Assembly: GCA_963682025.1 (NCBI GenBank)
Contig: OY821520.1
Span: forward strand, 234,760,030-234,824,029
DNA length: 64,000 bases
Direction of reading: 5' to 3'
Source of the DNA: Cordilura impudica
Taxonomy: Eukaryota > Arthropoda > Insecta > Diptera > Scathophagidae
The notes beneath the pieces were generated by a model that made no database searches, had not been told where the DNA came from, and saw only the letters and a program-made list of their open reading frames with translations. Shown here piece after piece: positions 11,464-22,800 of the stretch. Position 1 is the stretch's first letter; every line of letters begins with the position of its first letter. The position numbers were made by a program, and so were the translations under genes.

Positions 11464-12678
11464 AAGTATTGCCATAATTTGAAATTGTAAAGATGCTAAA
11501 TTGCAAAAAAAAAAAGATGCTTGAACGTACTGGAGTATAAAAAAAAGATGCTAAATTTATTTTTCAAATTTCATTACCTTCATATTGAAAAATTATATAC
11601 TTATTAATAAATTCTTTGGTTTTGAAATCGAAAAATTAATATAAAACATATGTTTCGATTTATATTTTTTAAATTTTAATTAAAATTATTTTGGATTTCA
11701 TCTGAAATTTTTTTAACATCAAATTGAGTTTATTTTAAACATATATAAAATATTTTTAATTTTAGAGGATTTTTTTTATATTTAAAATATAACAGAAATT
11801 ACATTATCAAAAGATACGATTATATTAGAATAATTGGTTTATGGAATCTAACATTTCTGTGATGTCTTCATCTTCAAGTTCTTCTTGGCTCTGATATTTT
11901 TCTTACGATCGACTTTTATAAACGACATCGCTCGGTATATTGTAAGTGTGACAGCACCGATTTTTCAATTTCAATCCTTCTTTTATACGTATTACAGAAC
12001 ATAACAACTCGGATTTTATTCTGTTCGAAGTTTGCTTTTAACTAAAGCCATTAAACTAAACAAACGTTCAACTTCGGCTTTTGAGAAAGACAAATTTAAT
12101 AAAGACAATACAAATATTGATAACTCTTTAAATGGATTTTCGCCAATAGAATTTTTGTTAACTTCAATCCATAAAGAGGTTGTATACAGTGTTGTATCCC
12201 AATTTTGTTCTGTGATATAATTCCATTGGATTTGAATTTTTTCTGTTTCAGATGATATAAATTTAAACTCTTCTAATATTGGTTATCTGTTCTTTTACCC
12301 GATTTAATGTGTTTTGTATTGAAAATTTTGGCATTTTTTTAATACAATAATATTTTTTGGCAATCGACTGTTGGTGTTTACATTCTTCTATTTCAATATG
12401 TTTTGTTATATTTGTTGAAAGAAACGAGCAGAGTGGTAAAAGGAGTGGTACACAAAATTACTGTACTACACTTTGAGAAATTAAAACATATCAATACCAT
12501 TAAAATTATATATTCAAAAATAATGAAAAAAAAAAATATCAAAAAAAGATGCTAAAAGCAACTTTTTATTAATAAAAGATTCTAAGTTAGCATCTAGCAT
12601 CTTTTGATAAATTTTGGATGCTAAACGACAAAAAAAGTTGCTAAATTTAGCAACTAAAAAGCTAAAACGGCAATACTG
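11464..12678 (-). mobile_element. hAT-like DNA transposon remnant, 1.2 kb
   Basis: The left end reads AAGTATTGCCATAATTTG and the complement of the right end reads CAGTATTGCCGTTTTAGC, giving a short degenerate terminal repeat. Subterminal GATGCTAAA/TAGCATC motifs recur near both ends (11493, 11548, 12549, 12598, 12626), as is common in hAT elements. Inside is a hAT C-terminal domain on the minus strand. The 8-bp flanks do not match, so the target duplication has decayed or the ends are slightly misplaced. Confidence 0.55.
11890..12290 (-). pseudogene. hAT transposase C-terminal (dimerisation) domain fragment
   Basis: Reading the minus strand from about 12290 gives ILEEFKFISSETEKIQIQWN, LWIEVNKNSIGENPFKELS and FSKAEVERLFSLMALVKSKL. 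This is the hAT dimerisation motif (typical pattern: W..........YP.L...........S.A..ER.FS). After KLRTE the frame shifts, and IKSELLCSVIRIKEGLKLKN followed by CCHTYNIPSDV continues the same domain. The DDE and RNase H-like parts are missing, so this is an inactive 3' fragment. The plus-strand frame over the same bases is a shadow. Confidence 0.7.
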
Positions 12679-13846
12679 AAAACCAAGAACAAATATTCTA
12701 TTTGAGTTACATATATCATCTCATTTGCAAGCCATTTTAATTAATTGTGTAAATTTTAAATGCACATCTAGCTATATCAAAAAGATGAATTATACAGAAT
12801 TGTAAAAATAATTTTTTTATAATATCTGTTAGTTTTTTTTTTTTTTGTATTATTCTTATGTAATTCTCATGATTTTTATCTTATTTTTTATATTTTTTTT
12901 CTTCGTTTTTATGTTATTTTTACATAATTGAAATTGAAAATGTACAAATTAAAAATAAATTTTAAAAAAAGTAGTGTAGAGGAAAAAAGTGGGTGTAGGG
13001 AAAAAAGGAAATTTTTTTCATAAGCGTAGAGAAAAAATCTCCTGGCATCACTAGTACCTATTAAAAACCAATGTAAAAATTCACAAGACAACGCGACGTA
13101 GATTTGCTTTGTTCAAAAGCTTCCATAAGACTGAATGAAATTGTTGCTTACTTTACTCTTTGGTGAGTATTTTCGTTTTTGTTCGGCTGTATACCTATAA
13201 GAAGCCGATTAAAGTTCGGTTTACTCGTGCTGCTATGCATATATTTGTGTGTTAACAAAAATATACGATATCCCAGTCATCATTTCGAAGATTGTTTTAA
13301 CAAAAATTACCTTACTGTGGTGTCTTCTTCGAGCACTTTTGATGATTAAAAACTGATTAATCACATGCGCTATAAGAAAAAGACTAGAAAATGATTTTTG
13401 CTTTCTCTTAAAAAGTGATTTATAGAAAAATTACATTAAATAAGACTCAAAAATGAGTCGAAACTGATCAGAAAAGCGGATAAAAAGGACTCTCAAGAAG
13501 ATTCGCGGGTAAGGAAATATTTCCTCCCAACAAAACAATATTTTGTGATCAGCAAAAGAGCGCATTTATTACTGTTTTAATACCACATATGATTCAAAAA
13601 AGACTCTACATGATCATTTATTGCATAAAATGCTTACTGGGATTTTATTCACTATCTGTAGAAACAGGTTTTTTAAGTAAAACAAATCTGCACACAATTT
13701 CAATTCTATTTCGTTCACAATGATACGATCACTTTGTTTACTAGCTACCAGTAAAATAAGAAAATAGTATTATAATACAGCGTAATGATGAATTGTACTT
13801 CTCAATTAGTTTATTTTTAATGTGCCATAAGAAGTTCGGTTTGTAC
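12679..13846. other. Unassigned AT-rich DNA
   Basis: No gene seen. T-rich runs occur near 12832 and 12890. The 13270-13400 segment is a diverged inverted copy of 3280-3450. The rest matches nothing else I can see in the window. Confidence 0.4.
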
Positions 13847-14114
13847 TAAGAAAAGCATGAATATATGTTTCCCAGGGCGAAGCTTCATCATTGCACTTTG
13901 ATTGAGTTGAGCTCCGCGACTATTCATAATGTGAATAGCTCGTGTCTAAAATTTTTGGTAGTTGGAAATGGCGTTTGTGTTAAGAAAAGCATAAATGCAT
14001 ATTTCCCAGGGCAAGGCTCGATCATTGCATATTGATTGAGCTGCGCTCCGCGGTTATTCTTAATGTGGATAACTCTTTAAACAAAATTTTGGGAATGGCG
14101 TTTGCCTCCGTTCC
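13847..14114 (+). repeat. Two-unit tandem repeat, ~134 bp per unit
   Basis: Unit 1 (13847-13980) and unit 2 (13981-14114) both start TAAGAAAAGCAT. Both continue with TTTCCCAGGGC, ATCATTGCA, TGATTGAG, GCTCCGCG, TTATTC/CTATTC, AAATTTT and GGAATGGCGTTTG in the same order. The units differ by scattered substitutions. No coding role is visible. The following 14115-14507 is AT-rich with ATATTGATATTGA-type repeats and no gene. Confidence 0.75.
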
Positions 14115-14507
14115 TGACATTAAATAAAGAATTTTAAAAATTTCTTGTAATTAACATCTTTTTTTAACATCTGACAAAAAATAGTATTTTTCTAAACACC
14201 AATTTTTTTACAGGGAAAATATTTTATGGTTTACCTACTACTTTTGAATGCAAGTATGCAGAGTTTATACATGTACTAAAAATACAACTCTTAAAACCAT
14301 ACCATTTTTGCAACTCTAAAAATTTCAGAATTTTGTATAAATAAAATACCGATTTATTTTAATTATAATATATGAATATTATTTTGATATTGGCAAAATA
14401 ATATTGATATTGAATATTGATGTTGATTTTATATAGTTTCTTTTATTAATTAATTAACTTAAATATTACACCAAAAAATATTGATATTGATGAATTTTTA
14501 TATTATT

Positions 14508-15052
14508 AACACAACGACCACAAAAACAACATGCACAGCTATGACAAAATACAAAATTTTTCTTACCTTTTCTGTGATTTCTCGGCACCTATGAAACCTA
14601 TTGTCATGATTTAAAAAGAGAAGCCTTCTCATGATGTTAGTGAATCATTCTCACTAAAAACGAGCGCCCTAGCTGTCCTATTGAGGGCGTTATCACAAGA
14701 ACACATATTCAAATCATATTTTCTCAGGACTTTTTTTACTTCTTCGCTCAATTCTCGGGACCAGATTAACCGATTTGGACGATTTTAAATACCAAACTTC
14801 TCAGGGTGTTAGTGAATCATTTTTTAAACCAACGGGCACCCTAGCTACCCGATTGAAACCGTCATCGTGATTTCCACATACGGACAGACGGACAACCGCA
14901 CAGACGGACAGACGGACATCGCTATATCAACTTCGCTTGTTATAAGGATCACAAATATATATATTTTATGGGGTCCAGATTTTTTTTTCTAATTATTACA
15001 AACGGAATGACAAACTTATATATACCCTCTGCACACTGGAGTGGAGGGTATA
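14508..15052 (-). mobile_element. HINE-A5, 5' fragment
   Basis: On the minus strand this begins at 15052 with TATACCCTCCACTCCAGTG and follows HINE-A for about 545 bp (CCCCATAAAATATATATA, GTCCGTCTGTCCGTCTG, TTTTAGTGAGAATGATTCAC) before similarity stops near 14508. The PyrGTC block is expanded relative to other copies. It is more diverged than A1-A4, so an older or different subfamily member. Confidence 0.65.
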
Positions 15053-15074
15053 ATTACTATTATACAATACCCCA

Positions 15075-15965
15075 TACCACGCGTTTCGAGGGGCTCCATG
15101 ATCAAATTTTGCTGATGCAATAACAGTTTATAAGTATAAATCATATTTTAGTGGCCTGTTATTATTTTTATATGGGGATTAGGTCAAAAAATGGACCGAT
15201 CATGACCATATTTAGTAAAGTCACTTAATTTTGCCAAAACACACATATTTATAACGGAATTTTTCTATTTTATATTTTCATTATATATGACCTGCCTACG
15301 GATATGAAAAATTTCATATCGAATGCTATATTTATATGGGGACTAGGTCGAAAAATGGACCTATCCTGACCATATTTGTTAAAGTAACTTCTTTTTTGCA
15401 ATATGTTATACAAATATAATTTGAAACAAATCTGTTTAATAGTTAGTTAGTTTTTTAATAGATTTAAGTGAAGATCGGAAGGCAGCTATGTATATATGAG
15501 GTCTTTTACTAAGAATTGTCCTATAGGGTTTATTTTTAAACTACTGATTAATGGACGTAATAAACATACACCAACCCAATTTTAACGCGATCGACATGAT
15601 AATTTGTGTCTTATGGCAATTTAAGTCGATCTCATAGGGGTCATTTGTATGGGGACTAGGTCTGAACATGCACCGATTTTCACAAATTACAATAGCGGTC
15701 GTTCTATGGCCGATAGAAGCTTACATACCAAATTCATCAAAATATATTCATATTTACGACCTGTAGTTTCATTACAAGGTTTACATCGACACACGGCCGC
15801 CCGTCTGGGCCGGCAGATGGACATCGCTAAATCGACTCAGAAAGTGAAAGTGATTCTGAGTCGATCGGTATAATAATAGGTATAATAATAGGTCAATTAT
15901 TTTTGGTAGCTATAAACATAAACACAAAGTCATTACACCCTAACCACTTAGTGGTGTAGGATATA
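15075..15965 (-). mobile_element. HINE-D1: second DINE-1-like subfamily, fragment
   Basis: It matches 27730-28267 over much of its length. Shared phrases include AAAAATGGACC, ATGGCAATTTAAGTCG, TCATTTGTATGGGGACT, GAGTCGATCGGTATAATAA and CACAAAGTCATTA. On the minus strand both start with a TATACCC/ATATCCT-type hairpin around CACTTAGTG or CACAATGTG. GGCAGATGGACATCGCTAAA matches the GTCCGTCTG block position of other HINEs. Non-coding. Confidence 0.55.
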
Positions 15966-15984
15966 ATTTCTAGTAGCATATTAT

Positions 15985-18140
15985 TGTATAGTTGCTTGTT
16001 TTATTTTGCTTATTTGCATCATATACTGAATATTTTTTTTTATATCCGAATCAATAAATTTACATTAAAATGGCATCGATTTGTAGCCGCATATTTTTGC
16101 ATATATGACTTTAAATGCATGTTTCAATATATTTTCGTCAAAATGCTCAATAACTTTTTTCGGAAACAAAATATATTTTCATTAATATGCTCATTTATTG
16201 AATCATTTTGCATAATATCTTTCCGAATCAGAAATTTTAGAATAAAGTCGCATCGATTTGTAGTTGTATATTTTTCCATATTTTGCTTTAAATTGCATTT
16301 TTATGTAAATTTTCATTAAAATGCCAATTATTTAACTTTTTTCCATAAATATATATATCAATCAATAAATTTACATATAACTGTATCGATTTATAATAGC
16401 ATATATTTCGCATATTTCGCTTTAAATTCCTTTTTTGTTTTTTTTTTTGCATATTTTCATCAAAATGTCAATTTATTGACATTTTTCAGAAATATCTATC
16501 CGAATCAATAAACTCATAATAAAATGGCGTCGGTTTCTAATTGCATATTTTTGCATATTTTTTAAATACTTATTTTTGCGTATTTCATTTATTGAAGTAT
16601 TTAACAGAAATATCTGGCAGAATGGCATCGATTTATGGCAGCATATTTTTGCATAATTACATTAAATGCATATTTTAGTATATTTTCATCAATATGCTCA
16701 AGAATTGAACATTTTGCATAAATATCTATCCGAATCAATAAATTTACACTAAAATTGCATCGATTTGTAGCCGCATATTTTTGCATATTTTGCTTTAATA
16801 TGCATGTTTTGGTATATTTTCGTCAAAAAGCTCAATAATTAACTTTTTTCGGAAACAAAATATATTTTCATTAAGATGCTCATTTATTGAACTATTTTGC
16901 ATAAATATCTATCCGAATCAATAATTTTAGAATAAAATCGCATCGATTTGTAGTTGTATATTTTTCCATTATATTTTTCCGTATATTACTTTAAATTGCA
17001 TTTTTATGCAAATTTTCATTAAAATGCCCATTATTTAACTTTTTCCATAAATATTCTCAATCAATAAATTTACATATAACTGTATCGATTTACAGTAGCA
17101 TATATTTCGCATATTTCGCTTTAAATTCCTTTTGTTTTTTTTTGCATATTTTCATTAAAATGAAATATTTATAAGAAATATTTATACGAATCAATAAATT
17201 AACAATAATATCGATTTTTAACTGTGTATTTTTGAATATTTAGCTTTATGTACCATGTTTTTGCATATTTTCTTTAAAATGCCGATTTATTTAACTTTTT
17301 GTCATATTTTGCTTTAAATTCCATCTTTTTGTTTTTGCATATCTTCATTAAAATCTTTTTTCAGTAATTCTATCCGAATCAGTAAAGTAACAATAAAATG
17401 GCGTCATTTGTAATTTCATATTTTTTTGCTTAAACGCTTATTTTTGCAGATTTTCATTAAGATGCCCATATATTGTACTTTTTTGCATAAATATCTGTAC
17501 GAACAATAATTTTATAACAAAAAGGCATCAATTTGCAATTCCATATTTATGCATATTTTGCTTTAAATTTCCAATTTTTGCATATTTTCCTCAAAATGCC
17601 CACTTATATAACTTTTATCCATAAATATCTATCTGAATCAATAAATTTACATAAAATGACATAACAGCATATTTTTTGCATATTTTACTATTAATTCCCT
17701 TTTTTTGTTTTACATATTTTTATCAAATGGCCATTTATTGATAATTTTTCAGGAATATCTATCCGAATCAATAAACTAATCATAAAATGGCGTCGATTTG
17801 TAATTGCATATTTTTGCATATTTTGCTTTAAATTGCATGTTTATGCATATTTTTTGCTTTAAATGCATAATTTTGCGTATTTTCATTAAGAATGACATTT
17901 ATTGAACTATTTAGCATAAATATCTGGCAGAATGGCATCGATTTATAGCAGCATATTTTTGCATAATTTGCATTAAATGTATATTTTAGTATATTTCCAT
18001 CAACATGCTCAATAATTGGACTTTTTGCATAAATATCTATCCGAATCAATAAATTTTCAAAAAAAAAAAAATGACGTCGATTTGTAGTTGAATATTTTTG
18101 CATATTTTGCTTTAAAATGCTTGTGTGTACATATTTGCAT
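15985..18140. repeat. Tandem satellite, ~132-bp units with higher-order repeats
   Basis: The array repeats TTTTTGCATATTTTGCTTTAA, CCGAATCAATAAATTTAC and GCATCGATTTGTAG. Successive CATCGAT landmarks lie about 132-180 bp apart (for example 16626 to 16758 is 132 bp). Longer blocks recur: 16074 onward resembles 16758 onward (offset about 684 bp) and 16618 onward resembles 17929 onward. Several 132-bp units keep an open minus-strand frame (44 codons per unit). That follows from the period being a multiple of three and does not show coding. Units differ by indels, so the array is old. Confidence 0.8.
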
Positions 18141-19518
18141 ATTTTGCATATATCACAATGTTTCATTCTGAGGTTTTGGGGAATATCCGCCTCTATCATA
18201 GAATCGAAGTTTTCAGGAAAGCCCAAAAACATTCTATGTATTTGCAATAAAGGGCTCGGTATGAAAAATTAATTTTGAAATTGGTCAAGATTTTTCAAAA
18301 TTTTTTTAGACCCATGAAAAAAGCTATCAATACCTTGAAATCGAGAAAGATTTAAATTATTGACCATTTTATATATTTTGAAATATTTCTAAAATTTTGT
18401 ATATAATTTTTTTCACTTAAACAGTGTGACCTCGAGATTATCCGGGATGGTCGGGACCGGAAGCATCCCAGATAATCAAATTTCCAGGTAAATTTTAAAT
18501 TTTTAATATTATTTTATTTAATAAATTAATGTTTAAGTATTTTTACAATGATAAAAGTATCCAAGCACTTCATGTACATGTACATATAGATAACACAGGG
18601 TGGGCCAAAAGTCACCATGGGGTTTAAAAGTTTAATAACTTTTTCTTTTATATATTTCCTATGTTAAATGCCTTCTTAAATTCTTTTCCATTGTTGGAAG
18701 TAACTAATTTTTACACTACGGTTTTACGGTAATAGCTTTTAAAGATCCATGTTGTGCCCTGATCCATCGATTGGATCAAAGACATGCAATTCGGTGGAAA
18801 AAATTTCACAAAAGCGTTTTCAGCCCTGAATTACTACACGTCTAGGTGAGCCGGGCAGTTGTCCAAGAGCAGATGGATTTTCCTATCCTCTTTTAGACCG
18901 ATTTTTCTTAAAAAGTCTTCTTACTTCTGGTACAATATTATTGTATCGGCCTTATAAATTAAGGGAAGCTCATCAGCGTTTTTAAATCTCTTGGACGAGC
19001 ACTTTTTCCAACCACTAACATATTGCACCATCAGCATTAGTACAGACGAATGTGGTTAGTCTCGTATTTGACATCTTATGCCCATCTATAAAATGTTTAT
19101 CTCCATTGTAAATTTGCTCATTGGTGAGTTTTCCCATTGCTCACTGGTGAGTTTTCCCATAAATACATAATCAGCTAAAGATTTTTTCCCTTCAGCCGTA
19201 AGTTTGTGAATTTCATGTCGCTTTTTAGAGTTTTGTAACCAGCAATGAAATAATACACACTCTGAATTTGTGTTTAATTTTGTATGTAGCCTTTCCGTTA
19301 TCATTAAACCAGAAATCGGAAGTCCTTTAAATCGTTCTTTCCGAAACCAGTCATATGTTTTAAATTCGACTTTTGGTTCTTCAGCAGTCTTTAAAGTTAT
19401 TCGACTTCGACCTTCTGCACAAAACTTTAGAATTTTTCTTGGTATTTTATAATATCATAAACTGTTTGTGACCCCACTCCATATTTGTGTGAGAGCATTT
19501 TAGAAGAATAATTTTTTT

Positions 19519-22413
19519 TATACCCTCCACTCCAGTGTGCAGAGGGTATATATAAGTTTGTCATTCCGTTTGTAATAATTAGAAAAAAAATTTTGGACCC
19601 CATAAAATATATATATTTGTGATCCTTATAACAACCGGAGTTGATATAACGATGTCCGTCTGTCCGTCTGTTCGTCGGCAGCAATCGGGCAGCTAGGGTG
19701 CTCGTTGACATAAAAAATGATTCACTAACATCCTGAAAAGTTTGCTATTTAAAATCGTCCAAATCGGTCGATTAGGGCCCGAAATTTGAATAAAGAACTA
19801 AAAAAAGTCTTGAAAAAATATAATTTTCTATGTTGTTCTTGTCACGATCACGCCCTCAATAGTGCAGCTACAGTGATCATTATTAGTGAGAGTGATTCAC
19901 CAAATTCATGGGAAGATTTCTGTTTCAAAAATCATTAAAATCGGTGGAACAGGTCCAGGGAAATCTCTGAAAAAGTAAAAAAAAATGAAAAATATGATGT
20001 TTCTATAGTGTTCTTGTTGTTATTCTAAATGTTGTGTTGTTGTCATAGCTGGACTTGTTGTTTTTGTGGTCATTGTGGTAATAATATAATAAAAACTAAC
20101 CCTTTGTACATTTTTTTATTAACTCTGGTAGAAAAATTTAAAAGTTTCCATTGTTTAGGCATCACTAAAAAAATTTACTAGATCATTTCTGTCACTGCCA
20201 CGAGCCTGCCTGCAAAGTTTCAGATCGATTGGGTCACGGGAAAGGGGTTAAAATCGATCCAAAATTTTTTCGACAAGCAGACACTACGAGTTAATATAAA
20301 GTGAGTAAAAATTCACCAGCATCTAAAGCAAATAATGCTAAAATACCTAGTTGTTAATAAAAAGAAAACAATGTAAATTTAGCAAAAAAAATTTTTATGT
20401 ATTAATTTATTTAAAGAGAAAAACACAAAAATAACGTTTGATGTTGTATTTTTTGTGTGTAATATTTACATACACATATTAAATAATACAAATAATATAC
20501 ATATATTCTATATATGTATATCCATAATAACTGCATGTTAGAAATAAATCGGTATATTATTTTATTTACATAAAATTCTGCAATATTTTGCTGTGGGGAA
20601 AATACATTTCTTTTGCATTAACAGAGTGTCACTTCATTTTGCTCAGCGTGACTATGCCACAATAGATGGCGCCACAATTTTTGTTCTAATTAGCTTTGCA
20701 ATAGTTATTGCTATTTTAACATGAATGTCAATATTTTCAACTGGATATCCTACAGAACAATGTTAAGAGTATACACGGGCTGGTCTTTTATTTCATACGT
20801 TTTTTCATTATTCTTTTACAAATATGAACATAAGTTTGGCATATTAACTTTTTGTTGTCTTTACAAAATAGAGTTACCGAGTTCATCAATGAGTTTTTTG
20901 CTTTCAAAACAGTTCTACATAGTTATATAGAATTATTATTCTGCTTTACCTACAATAAATTTTATTCGTTAAACACAAATTGAAATTCCAAAAAAACACC
21001 AAATACTTATGTTTACATTTAAAAAAATTTTACATTTAAAAAAAATATGACATTCAGGAGAAATTAATAGCTTTTCAGTACCGCGATTCAGTAACTTCTT
21101 TTAACGATAGTCGTATCGTTAAAAAAAAGAAAAATGCAAAATTATCAGTAAAATTTTTAAACGATATTCGCTATTGTTAAACTCAGCTGTTGTTGTTATC
21201 TAAACGACAACCATTTTTGTGTTGTTTATTCATCGATAAAAACTTAAATTTTTAGGTTGAAATGTCGTCATACATAAATAAAAATCATAAAATAGTGAAA
21301 ATATTTTGCTTTTATTAAAAAACTTTTTTATATAAATAAAAAAATTAAATAGCATATTCAATTCATTATTTCATTAGTAAAAAAAATAAAGATATTAAAC
21401 ATAAACATAAAATTATTCTGTCAAACACGAAGTAATTTGTTTTTTTCTATTCTTCTTTGTGTTTTTCGCTTATTTTGACAGAGATGCCACTCGTTTACAA
21501 TTTAAATAAATAGAAAAATAGATTTGTCGACTGTCGTTAAGATGTCTGTACTTAGTGAATCATTTAATCCTCAGTACAAACAACAATAGCTGTCGATATA
21601 TTTTGCGATTGTCGGATCGTTGAAATTTACAGAATCACACTACAGAAAACATTAATTTAAATTCAATTAATTTTAGAAAACTTCAAATGATATTTAAGAA
21701 TTGCGAACATAAAAACTGTTACATAAATAAACGCAATTTGATGAAAATGTTATTTTTTATATATAAATTTTCACAATTTTTTTTTGGATGAAAATTTGTT
21801 TTTCAGAAAATAAACAGAACAAATTATTTTATTTAAAATGTTTGGGACATTTGGTTTTTTGCGTTTGGCATCCCTAATTTGAATATTTATTATTATAAAT
21901 TTATTCTCTATGTTTTCCAAATATTGCAATATTTTAATAAAAAAATTGAGAGTTTTTTTTGGTTATTATATTGTTACTCCATCCGACCTATATGGCCGCA
22001 ATGAAGAAATATTTGGCCAGTTAAAAGAAACTATACAGCCATATCCAATTGGCACGATTTAATGCATATAGCCACCCTACACAACCATTACCTTTGCAAT
22101 GGAGGTTAGGGCGAGCTATTTAATTAGCAAAAACTAAATTAAACGAGAAATTATGTCATATAACCGGAAACGCATGCATATAGGTATATAACCTAAATGC
22201 ATGCCGATCAGCAACCAGGATGAGCAAAAAGCAAACACCGAAATAAATCCGAAATAATAGAAAAGACGAAAACCAACCCAAAGAATTTGCTGAAATAATT
22301 TGGTATTAAGTTTAACAAATTGTTTACTTTTTCATTTACATTTATTATCAAGACTCAAACCGAGGTGGAGGGTATCAAAGATTCGGCACAGCCGAATTTA
22401 ACACTCTTACTTG
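19519..22413 (+). mobile_element. HINE-A2: complete DINE-1-like element inserted in the pogo transposase gene
   Basis: It starts TATACCCTCCACTCCAGTG after a run of eight Ts. It ends GATTCGGCACAGCCGAAT (perfect stem-loop), TTAACACTCTTACTTG, then a run of ten Ts. The flanks are the two halves of one transposase gene broken at a lysine-rich A/T tract, so both element borders are fixed independently of comparison with other copies. Insertion between Ts without a longer duplication is the Helentron/HINE mode. Near both ends the element carries GGAGGGTAT or its complement. Its length is 2895 bp. It encodes no transposase or Rep/helicase. Confidence 0.85.
21080..21650. repeat. Candidate older MITE captured inside the HINE-A family
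   Basis: GCGATTCAGTAACTTCTTTT plus AACGAT near 21085-21120 is roughly inverted at 21600-21650 (complement GTGATTCTGTAAATTTC, then AACGAT). The same block is present in HINE-A3 and A4 and absent from A1. It may be an element inserted into the A-family ancestor and then copied with it. The terminal match is degenerate, so this is tentative. Confidence 0.35.
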
Positions 22414-22800
22414 TTTTTTTTTTATGAAATGTTCATTAATCATCTCAACTTTTTTTCAATAGTTAAGACTTCTCTGTCATTTTGCCGCTGACAAGAATGC
22501 CATTATATAATTCAACAGTAAAAGTCCGCACTTCTTAAATTTCTTAAGCCAATCAAACACTAAAACAAAATAGTTCTCACTGATGGTTTGCAAGCCAGAG
22601 GATTCTCCTATATCGTTTTATTCATATTATAATTTACTTAAAAGTAATCGAAACAAAAAAAAATATATTTCATTATGATTATTATCTCAGATAATAGAGG
22701 TAATCACGGTTAATCGAGACAAAAAACTTGAATTTTCTATTTCTTTCCTGGATAATTAATGTTCCCGCTTAATCGAATCCGAATAATCGAGGTTCTACTG

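Larger units (their letters stand above)
18690..22480 (-). pseudogene. pogo/Jerky-like transposase, split by HINE-A2
   Basis: Minus-strand order. Near 22480-22430: QNDREVLTIEKKLR, the Psq-type HTH start. Then the HINE. From 19515: SSKMLSHKYGVGSQTVYDII (second helix), KTYDWFRKERFKGLPISGLM (CENP-B HTH), and SEQ...IYNGDKHFIDG (first catalytic D in N-G-D). Next LLLDNCPAH (second D, codon 18861-18863) and FFPPNCMSLIQSMDQG (third D, codon 18762-18764). Such enzymes cut and paste DNA flanked by TA sites. All three aspartates survive, but there are several in-frame stops and frame changes besides the 2.9-kb insertion, so it cannot be expressed. Identification is firm; exact ends are approximate. Confidence 0.75.
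18422..22800 (-). mobile_element. pogo/Jerky-like DNA transposon interrupted by HINE-A2
   Basis: The left end reads CAGTGTGACCTCGAGATTAT and the complement of the right end reads CAGTAGAACCTCGATTATTC. Inverted CAGT...CCTCGA..ATTAT ends are typical of Tigger/pogo elements. Removing the 2.9-kb HINE-A2 leaves about 1.5 kb with a minus-strand transposase. A clear TA duplication is not visible at the left, so the outermost base there may be off by a few positions. Confidence 0.72.

Noticed and set aside
17828..18247. 139-codon minus-strand frame and similar frames across 15985-18140
   Set aside because: They follow the satellite period (132 bp is divisible by three); units differ by frame-breaking indels elsewhere in the array. 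Treated as satellite, not genes.
20765..20930. A ~56-residue frame (start MLRVYTGWSFISYVFSLFFY) open in HINE-A1, A2 and A4
   Set aside because: The frame is broken in A3, and most differences among A1, A2 and A4 change the amino acid (Tyr/Cys, Ser/Phe, Ile/Met, Gln/Lys). That is expected of neutral, recently copied DNA and gives no sign of selection for coding.
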